Below the pieces are notes generated by a model. It saw only the letters and a list, made by a program, of their open reading frames with translations, made no database searches and was not told where the DNA came from. Shown here one piece after another: positions 63,859-64,000 of a stretch of DNA of 64,000 bases. Source of the DNA: a bacterium (GTDB lineage Bacteria; Methylomirabilota; Methylomirabilia; Methylomirabilales; 2-02-FULL-66-22); NCBI GenBank assembly GCA_029580855.1, contig JAKPQH010000174.1, forward strand, positions 28,248-92,247, given 5' to 3'. Positions within the stretch are counted from its first letter, which is position 1, and each line of letters starts with the position of its first letter. A program made the translations under genes and the position numbers.

Positions 63859-64000
63859 TGTATGTTGTAAAGAGACATGGGTGACACTTCTGGCCTCCTG
63901 CGCTAGACAGGAGGTGCATCCCAAAAAGGAGGTCACCCATGTCCAAGGTCATGCTTACCCCAGAGCAGCAGATTCGTCAACGCTACGCCTGGTTCGAGCT
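63859..64000 (+). mobile_element. Left end of an IS481-like insertion sequence
   Basis: The element seems to start at TGTATGTTGTAAAGAGACAT followed by GGGTGACACTT, which resembles the terminal inverted repeats of IS481-family elements. A transposase gene opens 80 bases inside. The right end and target duplication are outside the window. Confidence 0.65.
63939..64000 (+). CDS. IS481-like transposase, 5' fragment
   Basis: The first 20 codons, MSKVMLTPEQQIRQRYAWFE and a partial Leu codon, begin behind an AGGAGG site. The RQRYAWFELYE-type opening is common in IS481-family transposases, which start with a helix-turn-helix and carry a DDE catalytic core. The gene is cut by the window end, so intactness cannot be judged. 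Confidence 0.65.
   Translation, partial: MSKVMLTPEQQIRQRYAWFE

Overview
The window is a piece of a GC-rich bacterial chromosome. It probably comes from the Rokubacteria/NC10 (Methylomirabilota) side of the tree or a similar soil or sediment lineage. That is an inference from gene content: several solute-binding-protein transporters with small catabolic enzymes beside them, long minus-strand operons, GTG starts, and lipoprotein and OmpA-type envelope genes of a Gram-negative. No rRNA, tRNA or CRISPR array was recognised. Most genes lie on the minus strand.

Layout. 1-6.1 kb: a branched-chain amino-acid type ABC operon (SDR dehydrogenase, unknown protein, binding protein, livH, livM, livG, livF). 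6.1-11.8 kb: an acyltransferase, then the glpX-hisS-aspS operon behind a near-consensus promoter. 12-15.4 kb: small exported proteins, two of them broken. 16-23.4 kb (plus strand): a TRAP transporter, Gfo/Idh/MocA oxidoreductase, alpha/beta hydrolase, a deleted hcp relic, a SRAP protein and an FAH-family hydrolase. 23.5-28.2 kb: an MTH1187-type protein, an M20 amidohydrolase, another amidohydrolase, a flavoprotein and a response regulator. 28.3-32.5 kb: moxR-DUF58-vWA and an HtrA-like protease. 32.6-36.2 kb: an oligopeptide ABC system. 36.5-39.3 kb: DUF4126, a GNAT pseudogene, a glycosyltransferase and a dctM relic. 39.6-43.8 kb: a polyamine/Fe-type ABC system. 44-49 kb: an HpcH/HpaI aldolase, a nitrilase-family amidase and secA. 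49.1-52.4 kb: an FdrA/DUF2877 cluster with relics of its usual partners. 52.6-59.9 kb: envelope and housekeeping genes (M23 peptidase, RlpA, HEAT lipoprotein, MazG-like, AlkZ-related, parvulin-TPR, MFS). 60-64 kb: ilvD, an SDR, an exported protein, and the left end of an IS481-like element cut by the window edge.

Three patterns cut across the genes. First, an interspersed repeat of about 113-161 bp with inverted-repeat ends occurs at least seven times. In five copies one end sits on, or within a few bases of, the stop codon of a gene; the other two lie between a promoter and a start codon. Second, many decayed genes are visible only as short conserved segments: hcp, DUF1116, carbamate kinase, dctM, GNAT and two exported proteins. 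Third, several spacers are built of iterated 7-10 bp words.

Promoters resemble sigma-70 sites, with TTGACA-like -35 boxes, mostly 16-18 bp spacers and TATACT/GATACT-like -10 boxes. All three ABC operons that contain their binding-protein gene have a GC-rich hairpin between it and the next gene, which would suit higher expression of the binding protein. I did not find a clear new multi-gene defence or signalling system. The best candidates for something undescribed are the stop-codon-linked repeat family, a 58-residue protein coupled to fdrA, and two structured RNA regions.
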